A DNA stretch of 64,000 bases from Loxodes magnus. Lineage: Eukaryota; Ciliophora; Karyorelictea; Loxodida; Loxodidae. The position numbers and the translations under genes are program-made. Below the pieces are notes generated by a model. The model did no database searches and was not told where the DNA came from. It saw nothing but the letters and a program-made list of their open reading frames with translations. This document shows, one piece after another, positions 53,392 to 64,000 of this stretch. Position 1 is the stretch's first letter. The number at the start of each line of letters is the position of its first letter. The stretch lies in the NCBI GenBank assembly GCA_946699065.1, contig CAMPDV010000087.1, positions 682,001 to 746,000 on the forward strand, given 5' to 3'.

Positions 53392-56300
53392 TTTATCTCA
53401 AAGCATACTCCTTAAATCTGTAAGTCTTTCTTCTTTTCTTACTTCATTTATTCACTTTTCAAAATATTATCTTCTTTTATCTCAAAGCATACTCCTTAAA
53501 TCTGAAAGTCTATCTTCTTTTCTTACTTCATTTATTCACTTTTCAAAATATTATCTTCTTTTTCTCAAAGCATACTCCTTAAATCTGAAAGTCTTTCTTC
53601 TTTTCTTACTTCATTTATTCACTTTTCAAAATATTATCTTCTTTTTCTCAAAGCATACTCCTTAAATCTGAAAGTCTTTCTTCCTTTCTTACTTCATTTA
53701 TTCACTTTTCAAAATATTATCTTCTTTTTCTCAAAGCATACTCCTTAAATCTGAAAGTCTTTCTTCTTTTCTCACTTCATTTATTCACTTTTCAAAATAT
53801 TATCTTCTTTTTCTCAAAGCATACTCCTTAAATCTGAAAGTCTATCTTCTTTTCTTACTTCATTTATTCACTTTTCAAAATATTATCTTCTTTTTCTCAA
53901 AGCATACTCCTTAAATCTGAAAGTCTATCTTCTTTTCTCACTTCATTTATTCACTTTTCAAAATATTATCTTCTTTTATCTCAAAGCATACTCCTTAAAT
54001 CTGTAAGTCTTTCTTCTTTTCTTACTTCATTTATTCACTTTTCAAAATATTATCTTCTTTTATCTCAAAGCATACTCCTTAAATCTGTAAGTTTATCTTC
54101 TTTTCTTACTTCATTTATTCACTTTTCAAAATATTATCTTCTTTTATCTCAAAGCATACTCCTTAAATCTGAAAGTCTATCTTCTTTTCTTACTTCATTT
54201 ATTCACTTTTCAAAATATTATCTTCTTTTTCTCAAAGCATACTCCTTAAATCTGTAAGTTTATCTTCTTTTCTTACTTCATTTATTCACTTTTCAAAATA
54301 TTATCTTCTTTTATCTCAAAGCATACTCCTTAAATCTGTAAGTTTATCTTCTTTTCTTACTTCATTTATTCACTTTTCAAAATATTATCTTCTTTTTCTC
54401 AAAGCATACTCCTTAAATCTGAAAGTCTTTCTTCTTTTCTCACTTCATTTATTCACTTTTCAAAATATTATCTTCTTTTATCTCAAAGCATACTCCTTAA
54501 ATCTGTAAGTCTTTCTTCTTTTCTTACTTCATTTATTCACTTTTCAAAATATTATCTTCTTTTTCTCAAAGCATACTCCTTAAATCTGAAAGTCTATCTT
54601 CTTTTCTTACTTCATTTATTCACTTTTCAAAATATTATCTTCTTTTATCTCAAAGCATACTCCTTAAATCTGAAAGTCTATCTTCTTTTCTTACTTCATT
54701 TATTCACTTTTCAAAATATTATCTTCTTTTTCTCAAATCATACTCCTTAAATCTGTAAGTTTATCTTCTTTTCTTACTTCATTTATTCACTTTTCAAAAT
54801 ATTATCTTCTTTTATCTCAAAGCATACTCCTTAAATCTGTAAGTTTATCTTCTTTTCTTACTTCATTTATTCACTTTTCAAAATATTATCTTCTTTTATC
54901 TCAAAGCATACTCCTTAAATCTGAAAGTCTATCTTCTTTTCTTACTTCATTTATTCACTTTTCAAAATATTATCTTCTTTTTCTCAAAGCATACTCCTTA
55001 AATCTGTAAGTTATCTTCTTTTCTTACTTCATTTATTCACTTTTCAAAATATTATCTTCTTTTTCTCAAAGCATACTCCTTAAATCTGTAAGTCTTTCTT
55101 CTTTTCTTACTTCATTTATTCACTTTTCAAAATATTATCTTCTTTTATCTCAAAGCATACTCCTTAAATCTGAAAGTCTATCTTCTTTTCTTACTTCATT
55201 TATTCACTTTTCAAAATATTATCTTCTTTTTCTCAAAGCATACTCCTTAAATCTGAAAGTCTATCTTCTTTTCTTACTTCATTTATTCACTTTTCAAAAT
55301 ATTATCTTCTTTTTCTCAAAGCATACTCCTTAAATCTGTAAGTTTATCTTCTTTTCTTACTTCATTTATTCACTTTTCAAAATATTATCTTCTTTTATCT
55401 CAAAGCATACTCCTTAAATCTGTAAGTTTATCTTCTTTTCTTACTTCATTTATTCACTTTTCAAAATATTATCTTCTTTTTCTCAAAGCATACTCCTTAA
55501 ATCTGAAAGTCTATCTTCTTTTCTTACTTCATTTATTCACTTTTCAAAATATTATCTTCTTTTTCTCAAATCATACTCCTTAAATCTGTAAGTTATCTTC
55601 CTTGCTTACTTTTATTATTCACTTTTCAAAATATTATCTTCTTTTTCTCAAAGCATACTCCTTAAATCTGTAAGTTTATCTTCTTTTCTTACTTCATTTA
55701 TTCACTTTTAAAAATATTATCTTTTTTTATCTCAAAGCATACTCCTTAAATCTGAAAGTCTATCATCTCTTCTTACTTCATTTATTCACTTTTCAAAATA
55801 TTATCTTCTTTTATCTCAAAGCATACTCCTTAAATCTGAAAGTCTATCTTCTTTTCTTACTTCATTTATTCACTTTTCAAAATATTATCTTCTTTTATCT
55901 CAAAGCATACTCCTTAAATCTGAAAGTCTATCTTCTTTTCTCACTTCATTTATTCACTTTTCAAAATATTATCTTCTTTTATCTCAAAGCATACTCCTTA
56001 AATCTGTAAGTTTATCTTCTTTTCTTACTTCATTTATTCACTTTTCAAAATATTATCTTCTTTTTCTCAAAGCATACTCCTTAAATCTGAAAGTCTTTCT
56101 TCTTTTCTCACTTGAATTTATTCACTTTTCAAAATATTATCTTCTTTTATCTCAAAGCATACTCCTTAAATCTGTAAGTTTATCTTCTTTTCTTACTTCA
56201 TTTATTCACTTTTCAAAATATTATCTTCTTTTATCTCAAAGCATACTCCTTAAATCTGAAAGTTAATCTTCTTTTCTTACTTCATTTATTCACTTTTCAA

Positions 56301-58190
56301 AATATTATCTTCTTTTATCTCAAAGCATACTCCTTAAATCTGAAAGTTATCTTCTTTTCTCACTTCATTTATTCACTTTTCAAAATATTATCTTCTTTTA
56401 TCTCAAAGCATACTCCTTAAATCTGAAAGTCTATCTTCTTTTCTTACTTCATTTATTCACTTTTCAAAATATTATCTTCTTTTATCTCAAAGCATACTCC
56501 TTAAATCTGAAAGTCTTTCTTCTTTTCTTACTTCATTTATTCACTTTTCAAAATATTATCTTCTTTTATCTCAAAGCATACTCCTTAAATCTGTAAGTTT
56601 ATCTTCTTTTCTTACTTCATTTATTCACTTTTCAAAATATTATCTTTTTTTATCTCAAAGCATACTCCTTAAATCTGAAAGTCTATCATCTCTTCTTACT
56701 TCATTTATTCACTTTTCAAAATATTATCTTCTTTTATCTCAAAGCATACTCCTTAAATCTGAAAGTCTATCTTCTTTTCTTACTTCATTTATTCACTTTT
56801 CAAAATATTATCTTCTTTTATCTCAAAGCATACTCCTTAAATCTGAAAGTCTATCATCTTTTCTCACTTCATTTATTCACTTTTCAAAATATTATCTTCT
56901 TTTATCTCAAAGCATACTCCTTAAATCTGTAAGTTTATCTTCTTTTCTTACTTCATTTATTCACTTTTCAAAATATTATCTTCTTTTTCTCAAAGCATAC
57001 TCCTTAAATCTGAAAGTCTTTCTTCTTTTCTCACTTCATTTATTCACTTTTCAAAATATTATCTTCTTTTATTCCAAAGCATAATCCTTAAATCTGAAAG
57101 TCTATCTTCTTTTCTTACTTCATTTATTCACTTTTCAAAATATTATCTTCTTTTATTCCAAAGCATACTCCTTAAATCTGAAAGTCTATCTTCTTTTCTT
57201 ACTTCATTTATTCACTTTTCAAAATATTATCTTCTTTTTCTCAAAGCATACTCCTTAAATCTGTAAGTTTATCTTCTTTTCTTACTTCATTTATTCACTT
57301 TTCAAAATTTATCTTCTTTTATTCCAAAGCATACTCCTTAAATCTGAAAGTCTTTCTTCTTTTCTTACTTCATTTATTCACTTTTCAAAATATTATCTTC
57401 TTTTATCTCAAAGCATACTCCTTAAATCTGAAAGTTATCTTCTTTTCTCACTTCATTTATTCACTTTTCAAAATATTATCTTCTTTTATCTCAAAGCATA
57501 CTCCTTAAATCTGAAAGTTTATCTTCTTTTCTTACTTCATTTATTCACTTTTCAAAATATTATCTTCTTTTATCTCAAAGCATACTCCTTAAATCTGAAA
57601 GTCTATCATCTTTTTTCACTTCATTTATTCACTTTTCAAAATATTATCTTCTTTTATCTCAAAGCATACTCCTTAAATTTGTAAGTTTATCTTCTTTTCT
57701 TACTTCATTTATTCACTTTTCAAAATATTATCTTTTTTTATCTCAAAGCATACTCCTTAAATCTGAAAGTCTATCATCTCTTCTTACTTCATTTATTCAC
57801 TTTTCAAAATATTATCTTCTTTTATCTCAAAGCATACTCCTTAAATCTGAAAGTCTATCTTCTTTTCTTACTTCATTTATTCACTTTTCAAAATATTATC
57901 TTCTTTTATCTCAAAGCATACTCCTTAAATCTGAAAGTCTATCATCTTTTCTTACTTCATTTATTCACTTTTAAAAATATTATCTTCTTTTTCTCAAAGC
58001 ATACTCCTTAAATCTGTAAGTTTATCTTCTTTTCTTACTTCATTTATTCACTTTTCAAAATTTATCTTCTTTTATTCCAAAGCATACTCCTTAAATCTGA
58101 AAGTCTTTCTTCTTTTCTTACTTCATTTATTCACTTTTCAAAATATTATCTTCTTTTATCTCAAAGCATACTCCTTAAATCTGAAAGTCT
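53392..58190. repeat. More uniform right segment, part 1
   Basis: About 57 monomers dominated by the forms ending TTCTTTTCTTAC and TTCATTTATTC, with fewer old subfamily variants than the left half. CATCTCTTC monomers at 55764, 56687 and 57775 are spaced 923 and 1088 bp (11 and 13 monomers). A short echo pairs 57185-57434 with 57938-58187 (753 bp), both carrying CAAAATTTATC and ATTCCAAAGC. Private changes are TTGAATTTATTC near 56113, AGTTAATC near 56261 and AAATTTGTAAG near 57676. No gene is present. Confidence 0.78.
56111..56121 (+). other. Single-base insertion variant TTGAATTTATT
   Basis: Most units read CACTTCATTTATTC here; this one reads CACTTGAATTTATTC, one base longer with an added G. 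I did not notice another copy. It looks like a private mutation in the otherwise uniform right segment. Confidence 0.8.
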
Positions 58191-61100
58191 TTCTTCTTTT
58201 CTCACTTCATTTATTCACTTTTCAAAATATTATCTTCTTTTTCTCAAAGCATACTCCTTAAATCTGAAAGTCTTTCTTCTTTTCTTACTTCATTTATTCA
58301 CTTTTCAAAATATTATCTTCTTTTATCTCAAAGCATACTCCTTAAATCTGAAAGTCTATCATCTTTTCTCACTTCATTTATTCACTTTTCAAAATATTAT
58401 CTTCTTTTATCTCAAAGCATACTCCTTAAATCTGTAAGTTTATCTTCTTTTCTTACTTCATTTATTCACTTTTCAAAATATTATCTTCTTTTTCTCAAAT
58501 CATACTCCTTAAATCTGTAAGTTATCTTCCTTGCTTACTTTTATTATTCACTTTTCAAAATATTATCTTCTTTTTCTCAAAGCATACTCCTTAAATCTGT
58601 AAGTTTATCTTCTTTTCTTACTTCATTTATTCACTTTTCAAAATATTATCTTCTTTTATCTCAAAGCATACTCCTTAAATCTGAAAGTCTATCATCTCTT
58701 CTTACTTCATTTATTCACTTTTCAAAATATTATCTTCTTTTTCTCAAATCATACTCCTTAAATCTGTAAGTTATCTTCCTTGCTTACTTTTATTATTCAC
58801 TTTTCAAAATATTATCTTCTTTTTCTCAAAGCATACTCCTTAAATCTGAAAGTCTTTCTTCTTTTCTTACTTCATTTATTCACTTTTCAAAATATTATCT
58901 TCTTTTATCTCAAAGCATACTCCTTAAATCTGAAAGTCTATCATCTTTTCTCACTTCATTTATTCACTTTTCAAAATATTATCTTCTTTTATCTCAAAGC
59001 ATACTCCTTAAATCTGTAAGTTTATCTTCTTTTCTTACTTCATTTATTCACTTTTCAAAATATTATCTTCTTTTTCTCAAATCATACTCCTTAAATCTGT
59101 AAGTTATCTTCCTTGCTTACTTTTATTATTCACTTTTCAAAATATTATCTTCTTTTTCTCAAAGCATACTCCTTAAATCTGTAAGTTTATCTTCTTTTCT
59201 TACTTCATTTATTCACTTTTAAAAATATTATCTTTTTTTATCTCAAAGCATACTCCTTAAATCTGAAAGTCTATCATCTCTTCTTACTTCATTTATTCAC
59301 TTTTAAAAATATTATCTTCTTTTATCTCAAAGCATACTCCTTAAATCTGTAAGTTTATCTTCTTTTCTTACTTCATTTATTCACTTTTCAAAATATTATC
59401 TTCTTTTATCTCAAAGCATACTCCTTAAATCTGTAAGTCTATCATCTTTTCTCACTTCATTTATTCACTTTTCAAAATATTATCTTCTTTTATCTCAAAG
59501 CATACTCCTTAAATCTGTAAGTTTATCTTCTTTTCTTACTTCATTTATTCACTTTTCAAAATATTATCTTCTTTTTCTCAAAGCATACTCCTTAAATCTG
59601 AAAGTCTTTCTTCTTTTCTCACTTCATTTATTCACTTTTCAAAATATTATCTTCTTTTTCTCAAATCATACTCCTTAAATCTGTAAGTTATCTTCCTTGC
59701 TTACTTTTATTATTCACTTTTCAAAATATTATCTTTTTTTATCTCAAAGCATACTCCTTAAATCTGTAAGTTTATCTTCTTTTCTTACTTCATTTATTCA
59801 CTTTTAAAAATATTATCTTCTTTTATCTCAAAGCATACTCCTTAAATCTGTAAGTCTTTCTTCTTTTCTTACTTCATTTATTCACTTTTCAAAATATTAT
59901 CTTCTTTTATCTCAAAGCATACTCCTTAAATCTGAAAGTCTTTCTTCTTTTCTTACTTCATTTATTCACTTTTCAAAATATTATCTTCTTTTATCTCAAA
60001 GCATACTCCTTAAATCTGAAAGTCTATCATCTTTTCTCACTTCATTTATTCACTTTTCAAAATATTATCTTTTTTATCTCAAAGCATACTCCTTAAATCT
60101 GAAAGTTTATCTTCTTTTCTTACTTCATTTATTCACTTTTCAAAATATTATCTTCTTTTATCTCAAAGCATACTCCTTAAATCTGAAAGTCTATCTTCTT
60201 TTCTTACTTCATTTATTCACTTTTCAAAATATTATCTTCTTTTATCTCAAAGCATACTCCTTAAATCTGTAAGTTTATCTTCTTTTCTTACTTCATTTAT
60301 TCACTTTTAAAAATATTATCTTTTTTTATCTCAAAGCATACTCCTTAAATCTGAAAGTCTATCATCTCTTCTTACTTCATTTATTCACTTTTAAAAATAT
60401 TATCTTCTTTTATCTCAAAGCATACTCCTTAAATCTGTAAGTTTATCTTCTTTTCTTACTTCATTTATTCACTTTTCAAAATATTATCTTCTTTTATCTC
60501 AAAGCATACTCCTTAAATCTGTAAGTCTATCATCTTTTCTCACTTCATTTATTCACTTTTCAAAATATTATCTTCTTTTATCTCAAAGCATACTCCTTAA
60601 ATCTGTAAGTTTATCTTCTTTTCTTACTTCATTTATTCACTTTTCAAAATATTATCTTCTTTTATCTCAAAGCATACTCCTTAAATCTGTAAGTCTTTCT
60701 TCTTTTCTTACTTCATTTATTCACTTTTCAAAATATTATCTTCTTTTATCTCAAAGCATACTCCTTAAATCTGAAAGTCTTTCTTCTTTTCTTACTTCAT
60801 TTATTCACTTTTCAAAATATTATCTTTTTTTATCTCAAAGCATACTCCTTAAATCTGTAAGTTTATCTTCTTTTCTTACTTCATTTATTCACTTTTAAAA
60901 ATATTATCTTCTTTTATCTCAAAGCATACTCCTTAAATCTGTAAGTCTTTCTTCTTTTCTTACTTCATTTATTCACTTTTCAAAATATTATCTTCTTTTA
61001 TCTCAAAGCATACTCCTTAAATCTGAAAGTCTTTCTTCTTTTCTTACTTCATTTATTCACTTTTCAAAATATTATCTTCTTTTATCTCAAAGCATACTCC

Positions 61101-64000
61101 TTAAATCTGAAAGTCTATCTTCTTTTCTTACTTCATTTATTCACTTTTCAAAATATTATCTTCTTTTATCTCAAAGCATACTCCTTAAATCTGAAAGTCT
61201 ATCTTCTTTTCTTACTTCATTTATTCACTTTTCAAAATATTATCTTCTTTTATCTCAAAGCATACTCCTTAAATCTGAAAGTCTTTCTTCTTTTCTTACT
61301 TCATTTATTCACTTTTCAAAATATTATCTTCTTTTATCTCAAAGCATACTCCTTAAATCTGTAAGTTTATCTTCTTTTCTCACTTCATTTATTCACTTTT
61401 CAAAATATTATCTTCTTTTATCTCAAAGCATACTCCTTAAATCTGTAAGTTTATCTTCTTTTCTTACTTCATTTATTCACTTTTCAAAATATTATCTTCT
61501 TTTATCTCAAAGCATACTCCTTAAATCTGAAAGTCTATCATCTTTTCTTACTTCATTTATTCACTTTTCAAAATATTATCTTCTTTTATCTCAAAGCATA
61601 CTCCTTAAATCTGAAAGTCTTTCTTCTTTTCTTACTTCATTTATTCACTTTTCAAAATATTATCTTCTTTTATCTCAAAGCATACTCCTTAAATCTGTAA
61701 GTTTATCTTCTTTTCTTACTTCATTTATTCACTTTTCAAAATATTATCTTCTTTTATCTCAAAGCATACTCCTTAAATCTGAAAGTCTATCTTCTTTTCT
61801 CACTTCATTTATTCACTTTTCAAAATATTATCTTCTTTTATCTCAAAGCATACTCCTTAAATCTGAAAGTCTTTCTTCTTTTCTTACTTCATTTATTCAC
61901 TTTTCAAAATATTATCTTCTTTTTCTCAAATCATACTCCTTAAATCTGTAAGTTTATCTTCTTTTCTTACTTCATTTATTCACTTTTAAAAATATTATCT
62001 TCTTTTTCTCAAAGCATACTCCTTAAATCTGAAAGTCTTTCTTCTTTTCTTACTTCATTTATTCACTTTTCAAAATATTATCTTCTTTTTATCAAAGCAT
62101 ACTCCTTAAATCTGAAAGTCTTTCTTCTTTTCTTACTTCATTTATTCACTTTTCAAAATATTATCTTCTTTTATCTCAAAGCATACTCCTTAAATCTGAA
62201 AGTCTATCTTCTTTTCTTACTTCATTTATTCACTTTTCAAAATATTATCTTCTTTTATCTCAAAGCATACTCCTTAAATCTGTAAGTTTATCTTCTTTTC
62301 TTACTTCATTTATTCACTTTTAAAAATATTATCTTCTTTTTCTCAAAGCATACTCCTTAAATCTGAAAGTCTATCTTCTTTTCTTACTTCATTTATTCAC
62401 TTTTCAAAATATTATCTTTTTTTATCTCAAAGCATACTCCTTAAATCTGAAAGTCTATCTTCTTTTCTCACTTCATTTATTCACTTTTCAAAATATTATC
62501 TTCTTTTATCTCAAAGCATACTCCTTAAATCTGAAAGTCTTTCTTCTTTTCTTACTTCATTTATTCACTTTTCAAAATATTATCTTCTTTTATCTCAAAG
62601 CATACTCCTTAAATCTGTAAGTTTATCTTCTTTTCTTACTTCATTTATTCACTTTTCAAAATATTATCTTTTTTTATCTCAAAGCATACTCCTTAAATCT
62701 GTAAGTTTATCTTCTTTTCTTACTTCATTTATTCACTTTTCAAAATATTATCTTCTTTTATCTCAAAGCATACTCCTTAAATCTGTAAGTTTATCTTCTT
62801 TTCTTACTTCATTTATTCACTTTTCAAAATATTATCTTCTTTTATCTCAAAGCATACTCCTTAAATCTGAAAGTCTATCATCTTTTCTCACTTCATTTAT
62901 TCACTTATAAAAATTTATCTTCTTTTATCTCAAAGCATACTCCTTAAATCTGTAAGTTTATCTTCTTTTCTTACTTCATTTATTCACTTTTCAAAATATT
63001 ATCTTCTTTTATCTCAAATCATACTCCTTAAATCTGTAAGTTTATCTTCTTTTCTCACTTCATTTATTCACTTTTCAAAATATTATCTTCTTTTATCTCA
63101 AAGCATACTCCTTAAATCTGTAAGTTTATCTTCTTTTCTTACTTCATTTATTCACTTTTCAAAATATTATCTTCTTTTATCTCAAAGCATACTCCTTAAA
63201 TCTGAAAGTCTATCATCTTTTCTCACTTCATTTATTCACTTATAAAAATTTATCTTTTTTTATCTCAAAGCATACTCCTTAAATCTGTAAGTTTATCTTC
63301 TTTTCTTACTTCATTTATTCACTTTTCAAAATATTATCTTTTTTTATCTCAAAGCATACTCCTTAAATCTGTAAGTTTATCTTCTTTTCTTACTTCATTT
63401 ATTCACTTTTCAAAATATTATCTTCTTTTATCTCAAAGCATACTCCTTAAATCTGTAAGTTTATCTTCTTTTCTTACTTCATTTATTCACTTTTCAAAAT
63501 ATTATCTTCTTTTATCTCAAAGCATACTCCTTAAATCTGAAAGTCTATCATCTTTTCTCACTTCATTTATTCACTTTTAAAAATTTATCTTCTTTTATCT
63601 CAAAGCATACTCCTTAAATCTGAAAGTCTTTCTTCTTTTCTCACTTCATTTATTCACTTTTCAAAATATTATCTTCTTTTTCTCAAATCATACTCCTTAA
63701 ATCTGTAAGTTATCTTCCTTGCTTACTTTTATTATTCACTTTTCAAAATATTATCTTTTTTTATCTCAAAGCATACTCCTTAAATCTGTAAGTTTTCTTC
63801 TTTTCTTACTTCATTTATTCACTTTTAAAAATATTATCTTCTTTTATCTCAAAGCATACTCCTTAAATCTGTAAGTCTTTCTTCTTTTCTTACTTCATTT
63901 ATTCACTTTTCAAAATATTATCTTCTTTTATCTCAAAGCATACTCCTTAAATCTGAAAGTCTTTCTTCTTTTCTTACTTCATTTATTCACTTTTCAAAAT
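58191..64000. repeat. More uniform right segment, part 2
   Basis: About 69 monomers. The CATCTCTTC block at 59200-59550 recurs at 60290-60640 (shift 1088 bp, 13 monomers). An 8-monomer (670-bp) echo links about 62641-62960 with 63311-63630; the odd CACTTATAAAAATTTATC unit occurs at 62902 and 63237. The last 379 bp, 63622-64000, repeat 59600-59978 at about 4021-4022 bp, so the window ends just as a roughly 48-monomer pattern restarts. The 79-codon frame at 58780-59019 is satellite translation. The array continues past 64000. Confidence 0.78.
61132..61215 (+). repeat. Reference 84-bp monomer (common form)
   Basis: This unit, starting TTCATTTATTCAC, is a clean example of the commonest form in the right part of the array. 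By hand count it has 40 T, 23 A, 18 C and 3 G. Numbering from 1: conserved core A at 11-29 (CACTTTTCAAAATATTATC); pyrimidine tract at 28-41, broken only by A at 37; conserved core B at 45-62 (GCATACTCCTTAAATCTG); a variable segment at 63-71; and a second pyrimidine tract at 71-82. The A at 37 is the indel that separates 84-bp units (TTTTATCTC) from 83-bp units (TTTTTCTC). TATCTTCTTTT-type words start at 26 and 69. No CpG is present. Confidence 0.93.

Larger units (their letters stand above)
1..64000. repeat. Uninterrupted 83-84 bp satellite DNA array
   Basis: The window is filled end to end by head-to-tail copies of one AT-rich unit. The word CATACTCCTTAAATCTG recurs every 82-84 bp; for example ACTCCTTAAATC starts at 48, 131 and 214. 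That implies about 767 copies. All units read in the same direction and no unique sequence interrupts them. Most units differ at a handful of sites, so pairwise similarity is high. Long homogeneous arrays like this are typical of eukaryotic centromeric, pericentromeric or subtelomeric heterochromatin; which of these applies cannot be told, because both array edges lie outside the window. I do not recognise the unit as a named satellite family. Confidence 0.98.

Noticed and set aside
61132..61215. Shine-Dalgarno-like AAGGAG followed by ATG on the - strand of every unit
   Set aside because: AAGGAGTATG leaves only one base between the motif and ATG, too close for bacterial initiation. It occurs in every monomer, and no long frame follows.
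61132..61215. H-DNA (triplex) forming mirror repeat in the pyrimidine tracts
   Set aside because: The longest pyrimidine runs are about 13-16 bases, and only short mirror symmetry such as TTCTTTTCTT is present, too short to claim a stable triplex.
1..64000. CRISPR array
   Set aside because: The spacing is regular, but the whole 83-84 bp unit is conserved. There are no unique spacers alternating with short repeats, and there are no cas genes.
1..64000. CENP-B box as a centromere signature
   Set aside because: The box needs CpG-containing TTCG and CGGG parts, and I saw no CpG. Absence does not exclude centromere function, since many centromeres lack the box.
1..64000. Telomeric repeat
   Set aside because: No TTAGGG, TTTAGGG or TTAGG runs are present on either strand; the unit is far longer and G-poor.
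1..64000. Transposon or retroelement insertions
   Set aside because: The monomer phase is kept throughout, apart from 1-2 base indels. I found no target-site duplication, terminal repeat or coding remnant.
1..64000. G-quadruplex, tRNA, rRNA or hairpin terminator
   Set aside because: The + strand has about three G's per 84 bases and no G runs; the - strand has no run longer than two G's. No cloverleaf or GC-rich stem is visible.

Overview
The whole 64,000-base window is one uninterrupted tandem satellite array. A unit of 83-84 bp, always in the same orientation, repeats about 767 times (64,000 divided by a mean of about 83.4 bp; not a direct count). I see no gene, RNA gene, transposon, microsatellite tract, inversion or unique spacer, and both window edges fall inside the array, so its true ends and flanks are unknown. 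The short open frames (64-79 codons) start at TTG, consist of leucine/phenylalanine/tyrosine/serine-rich repeat translation, and recur with the satellite; they are not genes. This layout points to the nuclear genome of a eukaryote assembled from long reads, in a centromeric, pericentromeric, subtelomeric or other heterochromatic block. The species cannot be named from the sequence.

The monomer (clean 84-bp example at 61132-61215) has about 25% G+C and extreme strand bias: 40 T, 23 A, 18 C and only 3 G on the + strand. I noticed no CpG. Two core stretches are nearly invariant (around CACTTTTCAAAATATTATC and GCATACTCCTTAAATCTG). About ten sites between them switch among a few states, and these define monomer subfamilies. 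The word TATCTTCTTTT occurs twice per unit, 41-43 bp apart, so the unit looks like an old dimer of a roughly 42-bp element. Two units make about 167 bp, close to one nucleosome plus linker.

Above the monomer there is layered higher-order structure, visible because variant monomers recur in the same order. Region by region: 1-2463, mixed monomers with 3-monomer repeats; 2464-9570, first copy of a long pattern; 9571-10723, a linker with a partial local duplication; 10724-17990, second copy (shift about 8260 bp); 18016-22081, a further 4005-bp tandem copy; 22082-24977, an 11-monomer duplication and 3-monomer cassettes; 24978-26875, a single block of the 1756-bp type; 27000-35240, blocks carrying the GTCAATC marker, including a 4077-bp tandem duplication; 35241-36057, linker; 36058-41382, three tandem copies of a 1756-bp (21-monomer) unit; 41383-46033, marker blocks again, with a 2415-bp duplication; 46034-53391, mosaic monomers with local 12-, 3- and 7-monomer duplications; 53392-64000, a more uniform stretch with weaker 13-, 8- and 48-monomer echoes.

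No genes act together here. The biology is that of repeat turnover: unequal exchange or replication-based amplification copying blocks of 3 to about 100 monomers and keeping whole-monomer register. The most notable observations are the nested higher-order repeats, the roughly 14.5-kb composite duplication (25.0-29.5 kb and 39.6-44.0 kb), and the G-poor, apparently CpG-free, half-dimeric monomer. Comparisons were made by eye, so boundaries are approximate to tens of bases and monomer counts are period divided by about 83.4.
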